Origin: Carex sylvatica
Taxonomy: Eukaryota > Streptophyta > Magnoliopsida > Poales > Cyperaceae
Assembly (NCBI GenBank): GCA_964058845.1
Contig: CAXKVR010000138.1
Span: 496,001-560,000 of the forward strand
DNA: 64,000 nt
Direction of reading: 5' to 3'
The notes beneath the pieces were generated by a model. The model was not told the origin of the DNA. It searched no databases and worked only from the letters and a program-made list of their open reading frames with translations. This document shows, piece after piece, positions 45,301-59,363 of this stretch (position 1 is the stretch's first letter; each line of letters starts with the position of its first letter). Position numbers and translations under genes: made by a program.

Positions 45301-46682
45301 CATTCTTATTGAATTATTACCAATACATAAGTGACGAATGCAAAAGTTAGCGTGAAGAGAACTTGTGTAGAGTTAGGCTATTGTTCTAACATATGTATTT
45401 TGGTCGAAATATATATAGACACACACACACACATATACAATATCACATAATTCATTTTGTAACAATCAATATGAGTATTCTTTTATGGATGCATTACTAA
45501 ATATGTAGAATCTGAATTCATTACAAAATGACTTATTCATATATGTATTTGCTTTCTACGACACTTAGGATTAAATCTGACCTAGGCGGGTGATGTGACA
45601 GTGAGGCCTTTCAGTGGACCTGACCTTTATCCAGGTGCAGATGTTAGATTTATTTTTCTCTTTCTAATTTGTTTGTTTTTGTTTTTTGTCTGTCTATTTG
45701 ATTTGTTGTGTTAATTTTTGTTATAGTTTAGGGAATTTGCATATAGAAGTGAATAGCATAGTATGTGTTGCATATCATGCTTTTCTTTGCATTCATGTGT
45801 AACTAAAATCCTTTTTATTAAAATGAAATACCTCAACTAAACGCTAAACCCACTTAGTGAAATAATTCATGGTAATTGGTTTGCCAGTCCCGTAGGTATA
45901 AATGGACAATCTGTTGAGGTGCATATGCGCAATCAATCCATAGCACATGATTTGACATTGGCAAAACCAGGTGCATATGGGCAATCAATCTGTAGCGCGT
46001 GATCTAGATATTTTAGAAACCAAGTCCTTATGCCCGTTCCATCCATAGCGCGTGATCTGAAATCTGAAACTGTGCGTTCATCCATTGTGCTGAGTCCTGC
46101 CTGTGTAAACTATGATTGGAAAATCAATTCTTCAAGTAAAATAAGATAAACTGTTTTGCAGCTTGCATCTATCAAGATACCTGAGAATTGCATCCCACGT
46201 CTCTATATCTTTGCTTTACAATTGGCAATCAAATTGGTGGTTTTGTTATGAAATTTAATTGTTATTACTATTGATAATATTATATTTTTCCTCAGTGTGG
46301 TTGTTATAAATGTTGCTGTTATTGTTACTATCCATAGTGTGCTTTGGTTTCATTTGATGAATCTGAGAATTTCTTGACCGGAACTAAATACCGCACTGAG
46401 AGTTTTTCAATCTCTTAATCTTCCATTTCGGTGAATTCCAGGTATAAAAGACGATATGCAAGAGCAAGGCAAGTTGGTTAATGCGGAGTTGCTATAGGGG
46501 TTAATCAATAAATTTGGTTTAAATAAAAAACTGATTTGGTAATTCCCATTTGTTATTTCATACTATAGCAGACTTATTCTATTTTGTCCTATTATGTGTT
46601 ATTTATTGAAAATTTGAGAAAAATTGATGTAATTCTGGCTATTAAACTTGTTATTACGGGGATGTGACAGGATGCAATTGAA
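42361..46682. other. Long region upstream of the formin gene (probable leader exon and intron, with repeats)
   Basis: A splice acceptor (GATGTGACAG at 46668-46675 or so) sits just before the formin start. At least one 5' leader exon should therefore lie upstream, perhaps in the purine-rich stretch 42470-42670. A short frame there (42566 onward, MAVASPMTKQEREAKEVETL) is of unknown status. The region also holds dispersed repeats at 44116-44237, a second set near 45910-46060 and a CA run at 45420. No transposon domains were seen. Confidence 0.4.
44116..44237. repeat. Three spaced copies of a 27-bp repeat
   Basis: TGTAGGCGCCATATTCGGGT followed by AGYGCAT occurs at 44116, 44154 and 44211, with spacers of 11 and 30 bp. 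The copies differ at one site or none. The GC-rich unit stands out in AT-rich DNA and may be part of an LTR. Confidence 0.9.
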
Positions 46683-49600
46683 ATGGGGATGAAAAGCGAT
46701 ACGAAGATTTGGCGAAGAGATGGTGTCTCATTTGCATTGGCTTTGTGCATGATTGCTTTACATTTGTTTTGTTCGCTTGGGCAACTGTCTGAAGTAGATG
46801 AAGAGGTAAGAGTTAATCAAATTTGAATCTACAACAAATATTTTCTACTAATATTGCATTAATTGTATTTAGACCAGAATTATATCATCTCATCATACTG
46901 TGATTATCATTCATCATCTATTTTGATAGTTCTTGTGTTTTCAGTTTTTATTGTTTGGGCTTATAACTGTTGGTTGGCCCCAGAAAAAAGGTATGAAACA
47001 GTATTGTTGCATGTTTTGGTTACAGAAAGGATAACACCTTAAGAAGGGCCTATATGAACTGCATAATTCCAACCCTAGCAAGGCCTTAACTGTTTCCTGT
47101 GGTATTGGTAATTTTTAGTTTACTGTCCCTGTTTGGTGTCTAATCTGGTGTAAAGTACCTCTTGATCCCACATTCTCTGAATGTTTGTTCATACCCCGTC
47201 CTGCCTCTCTAAAAAAAGGGGGAACCTGATGGACTATGATCATTCGAACTTTGAATTGTTTATTACCAACTCATTGCTGTATGTTTTGTTTCATTTTGGC
47301 ATTTTCACAAGATCTCAGAAAAAAAAATGTAAAAGAAATTTGTAGTTACAAACTGTACCAGTGTTTTACTTGTCAAATTTTGTCTCTGAAATATTAAAAG
47401 TTGTTAATATAACCAACAGAGTCATGACCCAAGTTTTTTCTTTATTTTGTTAATTTTACATTTTCTTAAAAAAAATTCAGTTTTATAGTCTCAAGTAACA
47501 TTTTATAGGTGGAAAACCTGTGGCGAAATTGTGGCTTTAACCCAAGAGAAATAAGAGAGCAACTATCCAGTTCTGAAGTCACAGCTGAGGAACTTGACCT
47601 TGCTCTCCAGACCTGTCTCATTGACCGACACAACCCACTAATACACATCCCCATATCGCGCCACACAAAATATATCCCGGCCCCTTATTTGGACCAGTTT
47701 ATTGCTCTGAGGCACCAATTAGGGGCTCAGAAAAAGGCACGGGCTTCAGCTCACGAAATTAGGCCGACAGCTGATCTTGACCCTGTATCTCGTACCACTG
47801 CCAGGTCACCCAGTCCAGATCTGGCACCAGTGCCTTCTCCCTCAAATGTACCTGCTATCTCACCTACAATTCCCATTCCAGCTCCATTAGCGGCTCAGCA
47901 AATAGCATGGGCTTCAGCCCATGAAATTAGGCCGACAGGTGATTTTGACACTGTACCTCATACCACTACGAGGTCACCCAGTCCAGGTCCGGCACCGTTG
48001 CCTTCTCCCTCAGATGCACCTGCTATCTCGCCTTCAATTCCCATTCCAGCTCCAGCTCCAGATCCAATACTAGCTTCTCCACCAGCTCCTCCACCAACTA
48101 GGCTCTTACCATTACCTACAAAAACTCTCTCTCCTCCCCCGAAAGCTGCTCATCATGCTCCGGTTGATAAAAAACCACAAGAAGAGCACGACAATAATTT
48201 TTTGCTGATCAAGGCTGTCGTGTTCTCAGTTCTGGGGACATCATTAGTGGCGTTTATCCTCTTTTGCTGCTATAGATGTAAGAAAAAGTGGGATTTCCAT
48301 GCATACAGCCAAAAGGATGACCGACCACTTCTGAGCTTGAATTTGAGCGATGTTTCAGGTAATTAAAAATAAATAAAAACAATACTTGTGCTTGACCAAG
48401 ACCTAACTAATAAAACTTTAAACCCGTAAAAAATGATTGATTTGTGAAATGGTGCCAGTACTCTTTTGGTGCCTAGTGGTTTGTAAAGCTACCCCTGCTT
48501 GGCATGGTCTTTAAAGGGCAGGTATTACGATCGAAATTTAATGATATAGAAATATCAAGATATATGAAGGGTTGCTTTGCTAAGTAGAATGTATTTTATG
48601 ACTCCGTATAAATCTGAGATGAATGTTCTTTTGGTAATGATGATGAATTGTTTATTAAATTAGGGTCGTCTCGTAGTTCATGCTCAAGTCCCATTGATGT
48701 CAATAAGCTTGGTGCTCTCAAGTCAGATTCTGGCCACCATCAAAATGGATTTCATCATAACGGGTCGCAGCATGGTCATGTGTCCTCCTTGAAACTAAGC
48801 AATGCCACTGCTAACACTGTGCTATTAGAAACCGTAGAGACCAAAATGACTGAACTGACCCCTAGCAAAGGCCTCCCATCTACTCCATCAGCTGCACCTC
48901 CACCACCGCCGCCACCCTTGCCACAGAAAACCATGCCCGGCCCTCCACCTCCTCCTCCTCCTCCTCATGGCCCACGGCCTCCAGTTGGAAGTAGGCCGGG
49001 TCCACCAACTCCACCAGCCAGCGGTGGGTCAGGCCCGTCACCCCCACCGCCTCCAGGTGGAAACAAGCCAGGTGCGCCACCCCAACCGCCAGGGCCCCCG
49101 GTCCCATCAAAATCTCGGCCCCCGCCACTAAAGACTGCACCAGGCACGGCATCTACTGCAGGGGGGCAGAAGCCAAAGCTGAAGCCATTCTTCTGGGATA
49201 AGGTCTCAGCAAATACCGAGCAAGCCGAGGTTTGGAACCAAATCAAATCCGGCTCTTTCCAGTAAGCTTCTACCATATTCTTTTTGTTGTTTCTTTTATT
49301 TTAAGATGCTTTTTGTTACTGTTGCTTTCTTTATTACTAGTATTTCATTTTGCTCCAGGATGTTGAGTTGTTCCATTTAGGTAGTTGTTACCAATATATT
49401 AGATGTTTTTCACTTGTATGGAAATACCCTAGTTCAACCTGCTCAAATAGTCAGCATAATTTCCAAAATGAAATCTCTGGTGTTGCATCTATTGCACGCC
49501 AAGAAAGTTATCAGCTAACCTCTTGGTTAAGTCGGTAATCTTGCCTGAATTTATGAGCATATTATTGTCCCTACTCTGGTAAACTTTCCTAATATCAATT

Positions 49601-52183
49601 TTAGCAGCGTTTTTTATCTTTAAAATGTGCAGTGTTTTTTTCAGGCCTGATTGGCATTTTTAAAAATAAAGGGCAAAGTGGCTGATTTCCACCTTCGTGT
49701 CTTCACAAATCAAATTGTCTGATGTATTGTATTCATGTTACCTTGCTATTATAATATGGCTGTTGCATTTATAGAAAGTTAAAAACTGAGTTCAAACAGG
49801 CAAACAACGTCTTGCATTTTTTTTCTGTGGAACACCCATAGCACGCCATTATTGCTAATTCACCAAATATGCTTCTTTAGTAATTTCTCCGAAAGTGTAT
49901 TAGCTTCTCATTTTATACATTTTAGTTTGCCTCTTATATATTATGTCTATCAACTTGTATAGCGATTATCTTATCACCTTTTTACCATCTTGAAAGTTGA
50001 AAGGACAAGATGGACATTTTCGTACCGTATAACACTGAATCTAACCAGAAAAAAATGTGAAAAATGAAAACAGATTTAGTGAGGAAATGATAGAGAACCT
50101 CTTTGGGTACCAAGCGAATGATAAGAGCAAGACTACTGGCACGAAAGGAGTCGGCCAGTCAGATCTCCAGTCCCCATGTGTCAGGCTACTAGAAGGCAAG
50201 AAGTCCCAGAATCTCGCCATCTCTCTCAAGGCCTTAAATGTCAAGATTGAGGATGTGATTGCTGCTGTAAATGAAGGTGACTCTTTTGTTTCCATACTAG
50301 TTGCTATGAATGCAAAATAACCATATCAGAGGGTTTGTAAGGCTTCTATATTGTGGTGATATATGCCATGTGTATACCTGCAGAATTAAATATAACAACC
50401 TATAAACAATGAATTTGTGATAATACCACCTTTAAAATTTGAAAATTTTCCTCGGTACTATTATCTTCCCTACTTTGCTTCCTAACATGCCAAGTTCCCT
50501 CTTTCCTGAGGGAAAGGGTTAATGGATAGCTTTCTTTTTTGCTACTTACACGAACTCAAAATATTTCTTTTTGTTCTATTTATTTGTTTTGTTATTTTAC
50601 AAAAATCTCAAAGACCTGCTCCATCTCTATGCTGATCCTTTAGATTTGTGCAGTTTGTTTTGTTTGGGAACCCACCCACCTTTGTAAAAGTTCTAAGGTC
50701 CTGCTTGCTTAATTGCAAAACAATATAGACTAAAACATTGGTGTAAATTGATTTCTCTCAAAATATAGGAAATGAACTTCCTGCTGAGTTGATAGAGATA
50801 TTGCTCAAGATGTGGCCAACTACTCAAGAGGAGAATAAGTTGCTGTTGTATAGTGGGGACCTTGCTCTTTTGGGCCCTGCTGAGCAGTTTTTAACTGAGT
50901 TGATAAAGTTTGATCATGTTTATGACAGACTTGACTGTTTGTATTTCATGTCTTCCTTGCAAGAGGAGCTAACCACATGCAAAGAAGCTTTCTCCACTTT
51001 AGAGGTACCTACTATTACAGCTGCACCCATTGCATTGTGTTCTGAAACAACTGGTGCTGGAAAGGAAAAAAGAAAGATGGTGCATTTAATCGCATTGAAA
51101 TTTAATCACTCAACCCCAAGATAAAGGGCTTTTTCTGTTAAATAAATAAATACAAAAAGTCAAATAGTTGAAGGCCTTTTTCTACGAAGAGAACAAGGGG
51201 CTTTTAATGATATGTTATATCTATTTTGTATAAAACTTTTAAACCTGTTTGTGTTTCATTTTATTTCTGTCTTCTCTATTTGCAATAATTATATTTATAT
51301 ATTTGCCAAATAAGGTTTCTCAATTTTCAGATAGTTTAATATCATCTCTTCATGTGCAGTACAGGTAGCTTGCAAGGAGCTTAAGGACAGCCGGCTCTTC
51401 AAAAAGATTCTAGAAGCAGTTATAAAGATCGGGAATTTTATTAATAAAGACACCAATCGTGGTGGGGCCGTGGCAATCAAGCTTGACAACTTGCTTAAAC
51501 TACGTGACTTAAAGGCCAAAGATGGAAAAACTACTCTTCTCCATGTTGTTTTACAAGAAATTATCCGTTCAGAGGGAAAACGCTTGGCGTCCCAAAACAC
51601 TAACCCTAGCAGTGAATACGATGAAGATTACTACGAAGCCCTTGGCCTACAAGTCATCTCTGGCATCGGTAACGAGCTCGAAAACGTGAAAAAATCAGCT
51701 GGGCTAGACATGGACATCATAACCAGCACTGTGGAGCACCTAGGTAAAAAATTAGAGGTTATTAAAAGAGTTCTGGAAACCAAGATAAAAAAGATACAAG
51801 GAGAGTGCGGATTTCGGAATGTGTTGGAGTATTTTGTGAACCAGGCCGAAGGGGAGGTAAAATTCCTGTCACAAGAGAAGAAACGGGTTTGGGATTTGGT
51901 TGAAGACACAGCCAAATCTTTTTATCCCAGCACAAAAAAGGATGAGGGTTTGAGATTGTTTGTAGTGGTGCGGGATTTTCTGTGGATGTGGGATAGGGCA
52001 TGCAAAGATGTGAAAGAGGCGGCGGCGGCTGCCGCGAGGCCAACTAGATCGAGACGGGCAGGTTCGTTAGGAGAAGGTTCCGGGTCGGGTTCAGGGTCAA
52101 TGGTACGTGACCCAAGGCAGCATCTGGTTCCAGCAATAAAAAATCAACGGGTAGACGACTCCAGTTCTGATGAAGAGAGTTAG
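46683..52183 (+). CDS. Class I formin
   Basis: Six exons (46683-46805, 47509-48358, 48664-49261, 50074-50276, 50769-51004, 51365-52183) join in frame to 942 residues. An N-terminal hydrophobic segment (VSFALALCMIALHLFCSLGQ) is a signal peptide or anchor. A Pro/Ser-rich outer part has extensin-like PSPS motifs. A transmembrane helix (AVVFSVLGTSLVAFILFCCY) and a basic stop-transfer (RCKKKW) follow. Exon 3 encodes the proline-rich FH1 region, and KLKPFFWDKVSANTEQAEVW starts FH2. FH2 continues through NLFGYQ, GNFINKDTNRGGA and LLKLRDLKAKDGKTTLLHV. Class I formins nucleate and cap actin filaments at the plasma membrane and can contact the cell wall. An acceptor just before the ATG shows a leader intron. 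A second ATG lies two codons downstream. Confidence 0.95.
47743..48078 (+). repeat. 168-bp in-frame tandem duplication in formin exon 2
   Basis: Two 56-residue copies start at the same word, ASAHEIRPT, 168 bp apart. Both run through RSPSP and AISP(T/S)IPIPAP. They sit in the outer, proline-rich part of the protein before the membrane helix. Confidence 0.9.
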
Positions 52184-54830
52184 AACAGTTCATTAGAAGG
52201 TACATGAATACTAACCCCCCTCATCCCCTCCACCTCTGCTCCGCTCTTTTCCTCCCGTTCCTGCTTTTCTTTTTAATAAGAAATGTTACTGGTGTTGAAC
52301 AAGTGGTAAATATATACCGGGCCATTGATTGTGGTGACTGTCATAAAATAGGTTGTTCTAGTCACAGAAAGATCTGACTGCAGAGGAAGAAGTTTGTTCT
52401 GTATGCAGTATTTGGCATCATATAAGGGGCCAACTTCTTGTTTCCTTTTTGGGGTCTCATAAATATCATATGTTTGAACAGCAGGGACTTGAGATAAATA
52501 GAAATGAGTGTTTATGCATATCTGGCTGTCTAGATATCCTTTATTTATCCTAGTGGCCAGTGAGATATAGTAAGAAGCTTTTCAGATACAGTTGTAGAAT
52601 ATGGATATGGGTACAGTTTAGCGTTTTGCCATATATCTGATGTGGAAACGAAGGGTCCAAATTCACTTACTGCAAGTTAAATTTAAATGTAATCTAACCT
52701 AATTTTTTTGGGTACTCAGCAATTTTCTGTTAGTGATGTTATATGCGCAGCACCTTTGTTGGGTGTTAATATCAAACGAGCTGACTATTTATATTGATAG
52801 AGTTCCTTTCCTAATTTATTTTCAGAAGTTTCTTTTAATTAGTCGTTTAATTTCTGTCCATTTCTGAGTTATTAGTTATATTATTCTAGATGCGTAGCTA
52901 TGCCACACTCAATTCCTTTAGATTTCATTTCTTTGATGTCAGGTTCAAGCAGCTGGCAGTGTTTCTTTGTTATCTTCTTTGTTGGGCTAATTTTATTGCC
53001 TGAGGTCTGTACGAGCAACGGAGGTGACCGTGTTGGAATAAAGGTGAGAGTTGCTGCTACAACGATACAGTGTGCTCAATTCAATTCAAGGGAAGAGATG
53101 TAAAAATTAGATCAGCTATTTGTTGACCCATAAAAAATAAAAATAAATAAATAAAACAGAGAGAGAAAAATAAAAAGAGGAGGTGTCCAGCAGCTACGAA
53201 ATGGAGAAGTTTGTTATCTCTTGAGCTGGAAAAGAACCAGATCAAGAAAGGAGAAATTGGGCCGGAGAAAAAATAAGAAGCTGAGCTATAATCTGGGCCG
53301 AGGAGAAGAAATAGAAAAAGGGGAAAAATTGAATTGGGCTGAAAGAAAGAAGTGGGACCGGCAGCCTCCGGCTCTGGCCGCGCTGGAGAAGAGCATAGAA
53401 AAGAGGCGGAACCCTTCCTCTCTTGATTAATCCCGACATGTGGCCCCTCTTTTGTTATATTTCTTGAGCACACTTGGTTCACAAGACCTCTGTATAGGCT
53501 GGTTGTGTGGTTCACATAAGCGTAGTCCAACGATCTATAGGGGGTTATCTTCATCATCTAAATCTTGCAAACTGCCGAACCCAAGAAATACGCAAAAGAA
53601 ACTGGAGAAAGCATTGCTGGAAACTTTAGCTCAAATGAAATCAAGCACTATTATTTTGTTACTTAGGTTCTGGTAATAAAGAATATGTAGTGAGGAACTA
53701 ATTTTAATTGAATTATTTTCTCTCAGTGCGCATAAATCTACTAATCAGTGTACATACTTTACTGATCAAAAGAAGTCCTCGTAGGATTTTCCTTTACCTG
53801 AGGCAACTTGATGAATATTGGAAATTAGTTTGTCTAACATTAACAATTAATGGGACTGATGGAATTGAACAGACCGGACAAGACAAGCAGTTTGTGGAGT
53901 TGATCTTAAGAAACAATTATACGACTTACTGGAGTATATATAATTTGATGTAAGTTGGATAATTTATCATAATATTCCCGGAAACGAATCAACTTAAGTA
54001 GAGAGAGTAGGAATGGAAGAAAAAATGGAAAGCCGGAAGTTTCGAACTTCCATCAGAACCCGTATGACAAACACATCTAAACACGGAGACATTCTTAGAA
54101 TAAATATGATTTCAGATTTTCAGCCCTCCTTAAGACCGAATATTTAGTTATTTACTAATATAAGCCAACTATTGTTTGATGTAAGATATAACCAGTTCAA
54201 TAGCAGTCGGTTTCTGTATTGAATTATAAATTGGTTGCGCACTGGCGCACCAAGATAATTAAAAGAGAAATCAATTTCATGGCGTCCCTTTGATCCGAGG
54301 TCAAATACTTTATCTAGGCCGTTCAAACTCTATCTGATCTAGAGTTCTAGACAGTTCGATTAAGATCGGGTGGCTTGTCGGTAGAACTGCCTACTGTTAT
54401 GCGTAAGATAAACAACTGGAGAGTAGGAATGTTTCTACATCAACACCCATTGAAATTTTTCGTATCGATCTACGTATCCTCTCCGGTCTCACAGCTCCCA
54501 ATATGGACATGTCCGGTAGTTGATAGTTCTGATTTGAAAAATTGTTGGTCCAGTAATCATCAGACTTGAGAGGTGGCACGGCTCCATCACCAAAGCTCTT
54601 GTTCAAAATGACACGGCTTTTAATTGGTATTTGGTAACCACAAAATCTAGAAGGAGAGAAATAATCAGGAGAAAAAAAAATTCTTATATTATATTGTGTA
54701 TTTCAATTATAATTATATAGAATCTATTTATAAACTTGACTCTAATACTTTTCTAAATATTTTCAACTAAAAATCTCATTGTTGTAAACAGCATTGTCTA
54801 CCGCTCTTATATTTTTAATTATCTTTCACA
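52184..54830. other. 3' UTR of the formin and intergenic DNA
   Basis: The 3' UTR probably covers the first few hundred bases. An open frame at 52936-53103 reads MSGSSSWQCFFVIFFVGLIL like a signal peptide and is followed by a donor-like AAAGGTGAGA at 53041. No further exon was found. A minus-strand frame at 53081-53557 lacks any domain. The rest is unremarkable. Confidence 0.4.
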
Positions 54831-54837
54831 ATATACA

Positions 54838-55526
54838 CAGCATTGTTGTAAATAATAATATGCGTTTGTTGGACGGGTTACGGATGAAGTACCGCCAAGT
54901 GATTAATCGGTATGTGGCTGATTAATTAGAATTTTGAGGACAATTTTACATTTTAATTAGAGTTATATATATATACTCGTAATTTATTAAAATAATTATT
55001 TTAAACTATCGAACTTATTAAATAAACTTATTTAACTTAGTTTTATTGTTCATTGATAAAGGTTTGCAAAATTGTCACTTGAAAAAAGATCAAAATAAGA
55101 ATAAACGAACTAAATCGAACAAATCGGATTAGAATAAAACGAATCATGGTCAAATAAATGATCGACTAAATGGAATAAATGGTAATTTATATGAAAAGAA
55201 GGATGATTAATCAGACAAATCAGCTGACTTGACGTCCTCGGACGCAAACATCCTTTCGCATTCTTTATTCGAGACAGTTTAGTCATTGTCTCCGACTAAA
55301 TTAATCAGATGACTTGATCTATTTTTACCAGTGTTGTAAATAACGATATGCAGTTATCAGACGAACATGGTATCGTCAAGTAATTAATCGAGAATAATAA
55401 AAAATAATCGGCTATAATAAAAAATAATTGAAAAAATCCATAATAATTTAGTTACCAACAACACTAATTAACTAATTAATTGATCTAAACGGACGTTTTT
55501 TACGGCACTGATTTTTACAACACTGA
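54838..55526. mobile_element. CAGTGTTGTAAA-type MITE remnants
   Basis: CAGTGTTGTAAATAACGATA at 55332 and the complement of CAGTGTTGTAAAAA at about 55526 bound a small inverted-repeat element. A similar start (GCATTGTTGTAAATAATAAT) lies at 54840, so two related copies or a duplicated one may be present. Target duplications are not clear. Confidence 0.5.
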
Positions 55527-55529
55527 TGC

Positions 55530-56129
55530 ACGAACATCTCTTGTCTAATATATTTTTAACTGTAACACTACTAGAATACTGATTGTCGAAACCGGTGATA
55601 CAGAATTTGTCTAAATCAGCACAACCATTGTGCCACCTGGTACTCACTCTATTACATTTCCGACAACAGCTCTTATCATATCATTAGTTCTAGTTCATAA
55701 CATTATGAAATCGTCGACTTATAAATAATACACGGTTTTTCACGCTGTCACACAAAACCTTTCACAGACAATCTGTTGCTATTTGTCCGAATGACCAAAT
55801 CAGACGGACCAATTATGCCTGGACTCGTTCTCTCTTTCCAGTTTCGAAATAGACTTTCTTTCCAGTTTCCTCCACAACTCTACTTGTAAGTTGTAATCAT
55901 TTCCATAATTGATATTCCAAGAAATTCAAAATACGCGGTAATTAATATTGAAAACCTATTCAATGCTTGCGACGAATTAATTGGAGAATTTGTTTCAATT
56001 TCTCCCCCTCCCTTTGCTACTTCCCTACATTTCAAAAGTTCGATTTTTAAACGCGCTTCTCCTCTTCTCTTCCCGTACTCTCTGTCTTTCAAATTTTGAC
56101 CTTGGATCTGAGCAGAGAGGAAGGAAGAG
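55530..56129. other. Promoter and leader region of the M50B-like gene
   Basis: The last 150 bases are CT-rich and end in GAGGAAGGAAGAG before the start codon, as in a plant 5' UTR. No other feature was recognised. Confidence 0.45.
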
Positions 56130-59100
56130 ATGAGTAATATAAACTGGGAACTGAAGAACTGTTGCGACCGCGATCAGAAGGTTTTTATTGCTACAATCGG
56201 GATTTTTACTGTCGTTATCTTGGCTGTGAGTATCCCTTTCGAATCTCTTATTAGTTATTCAGTGTTTTTTTTCTGATGTCTCTGAGATAGATCTATCTGA
56301 CTATCTATGCTGTTTCTAAAAAAAATTGGGCTTTCCCTGAATATGATGCATTTAGTGAGATTTTTTTTTTTTTTTTTGGCAACAAGTATTTATCACAGTC
56401 ATTGTCAGTTCCTTAGAAAACAAATCAGTCATTACCTTTTACAATCACAAAACTATAGTGAGAAATTCTTACATATATTTATGATAATATTTTCTTCTCT
56501 TAAATGTAGCTATGGAGGACTGTTTTGCTAACCCCTTTCAAGCTTATAACAGTGTTTCTTCATGAGACAAGCCATGCTCTTGCTTGTAAACTGACCTGCG
56601 GCGATGTAAGTATAGTTTTATTTTGGTAAATAATACCCGTAGGCTGTGAATTAAGTATTGTTGATAAGTTATTTATGCAAAACACCTCATATATCACTCA
56701 ATTATCTCTTTGCTCCTATCCTACTAATTGTGATTGTTTAGTCCAGCTATCCTAAGAGCATAAAAATAATATGATGACCTTCTTCATCAGATAAATCCTT
56801 TTAGCTTGAATTGGTAATCACTCCTCTTGTATCTTAATTACTAACCAGATGATTTTTACCCTTTATCCTCGATAGAATAACCCACTTATCCATTGTATAG
56901 GGTGGTACCGAGATATACTGAACCAATCTACCCCTTGATCATTTGATACTTCTTTTTATCTGAATATTTAAATTAGATCTTTATATGATGCCTTACCTAT
57001 TCATACATAGCCCAAAAATGGACCTCAAAATTGGTACTGTTTTTTCCTAAACCATTCAAGAATTAACGAAAATAGGTAATATAGTTTTGACTGTTAGATC
57101 TCCCTTCTTGCCTTCTAGGAATGTTTATTATTTGCTTTTGCATTTGGGTAATTACTGGAAAATGTACTATATAGGTTGAGGGAATGGAAGTGCATGCAAA
57201 TGAGGGAGGTGTTACCAAAACCCGTGGTGGCATCTACTGGATTATTCTCCCAGCTGGCTGTATTAGATTTCTCCTTTCCTAATATTAATTATCTTTTTTT
57301 CTGTTGGGTAAAAAAAACAGCCAGAATATTGTTTTTTTCAATAATTAAACCACCAAGTCATTACATTCAAGAGTGGCAACTCTGCATCTCAAACCCTAAC
57401 AACAACAACCAAGCCTTTAGTCCCAAACAAGTTGGGGTAAGCTAGAAATGAAACCCAATTGGAGCCACTAGGGCTTCATTTCCATCAAAGAGGCTGTGGT
57501 TTTTTTACGTTGGGTCGCCATGCCTTATCACAACCCTCCTCCTTTTTCCTGGCTTGGGACAGGCTGCATAGAAATTACAACTCAACCCTCTCAAGCCCTG
57601 TAAATTGCAGCATGCATTCATTAATTACCCAGTTTTTCGCATTATATTGATTATCTTATTACATATATCTTATGTTGCCTTAGAATAATGAAAACGTCAA
57701 ACATAGACCTCATTAGCTCTTTGCTTTTTTGCCTTTCTGATATATATTATCTTCACATACATTTAAATGGGTCGATCTGAACTTGACTATTATGATACGG
57801 TTTGCCAACGCCAATAGCAGTAGTGTAAGTTCAATACCTCTTCAAATACAGTTGTTTCTGCTTTGTTCTTCTTATTTTCATTGTAATTATTTACAACCTT
57901 TTGTATCAATCACTGTTCATGATTTTTGTGAAATACCTGTCTCCTTATTTTACCATTTTTTCTGATGTTGTCGCATCTTTTTTTTCCCCTTGAATTTATG
58001 TACTGCAGATCTTGGTTCGTCTTTTTGGGGAATGATATTCATTCTCGCATCAACAAATATTCTCACCACACGAATTGCAGCTGGTTTATTTATTCTTGCC
58101 TTGTTTATCGTCCTTTTTATTGCTCAAAATGTAAGCTCCATTTTTTTCTTTTTTTTTAAAGAATTTAACATGAAATTTAATTGAGTGATTTCAAATTACT
58201 TAAGCGGCCTTCATTCTTTTGAAATATTGCAGTGGACCCTGCGAAGTCTTTGCTTAGGTATGTACAAGTTCGCAATTAGATGCCTAATTTTGTTAAAAAA
58301 TTAACCCTGGTGTTTAAGAAGTTGCTTACTAGATGTGTACTTGGTGCAGGATTTATCGTATTTCTTGCTGTGATTTGGGTTTGTCAGGAGCTGACGAAGT
58401 TCAAAATCCTCCGTTATGTTATACTCTTCATAGGTGCCAATTATATGCTCTCTAATGCACTTTTGTATTATGTAATCTTCCCTGAGAGAAGCCAATTTTG
58501 TTGTTACCAAGATGTGGTTCTTATGCCACAGGCCCATGACTCCCAACCAGAAGAAAAATTCAAGGACCTGATTCTACATCATCATTTTGTTAGTAAAACT
58601 GCCAAAAGAACATTTGCCACAAAATAAATACTAGTGGAACTTAAGTATATTCTTTTAAGTCTTTTTCTGTTAGAAAAGACAGATTCTATAAGCTAATTTT
58701 CAGTAATTTCTGTCAACCTACAGGTGTGATGAATAGCTTATTTTCTGTTTATGGTGAGAACTTTGTCTGATATGTTTCTTTTCTATTATTGAATCTTAAC
58801 ACAATAAAGGAACTATCTCATTATTTTTTATTAGACCTATCTAATTATTTTGTATTCTTTTAGATATATATGATGATTTAATATCAAGGAGAGTCAATTC
58901 AAGTGATGCTGAAAAATTTGCCGAGATTTGCCCCTGCCCCTGTGGTGGTGTTGGATGGGGTGTGATATGGTTAGGACCAAGATACATATAATTACTATAA
59001 CAATATATGAAAGAAAAATAAATACTAACCCAATTTTTAACTTTTTTTTGGTACAAGACCTCACGGTATATTCTTTTATTGATTTCGTGTTATTGTTGTT

Positions 59101-59363
59101 TTCAGAAATTAAACTAAAGATGGACATAGACATGCATCTTGTTCATTCTTGTTTTAATATAGGATCATTTCATTCAAGGTTGACTGACATACAGTAACAA
59201 TTGAGCCCCAACTAAAATCTGATAAATTATTATATTTACAACCGTGTATTGGTGATAATGTTTGTGGCATGCTTTGTTCTAATTGTAAACTTATATGCAG
59301 GGGTTTCATATCATTTTTCTTCCTATGTGCATCCATTTACCTCGGGCTAGTTATTTTGTCTTA

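Noticed and set aside
47466..47666. Minus-strand frame with protein-like start
   Set aside because: Shadow of formin exon 2 on the plus strand.
53081..53557. 158-residue minus-strand frame downstream of the formin
   Set aside because: Hydrophobic low-complexity translation of purine-rich DNA; no start context, splice sites or family match.
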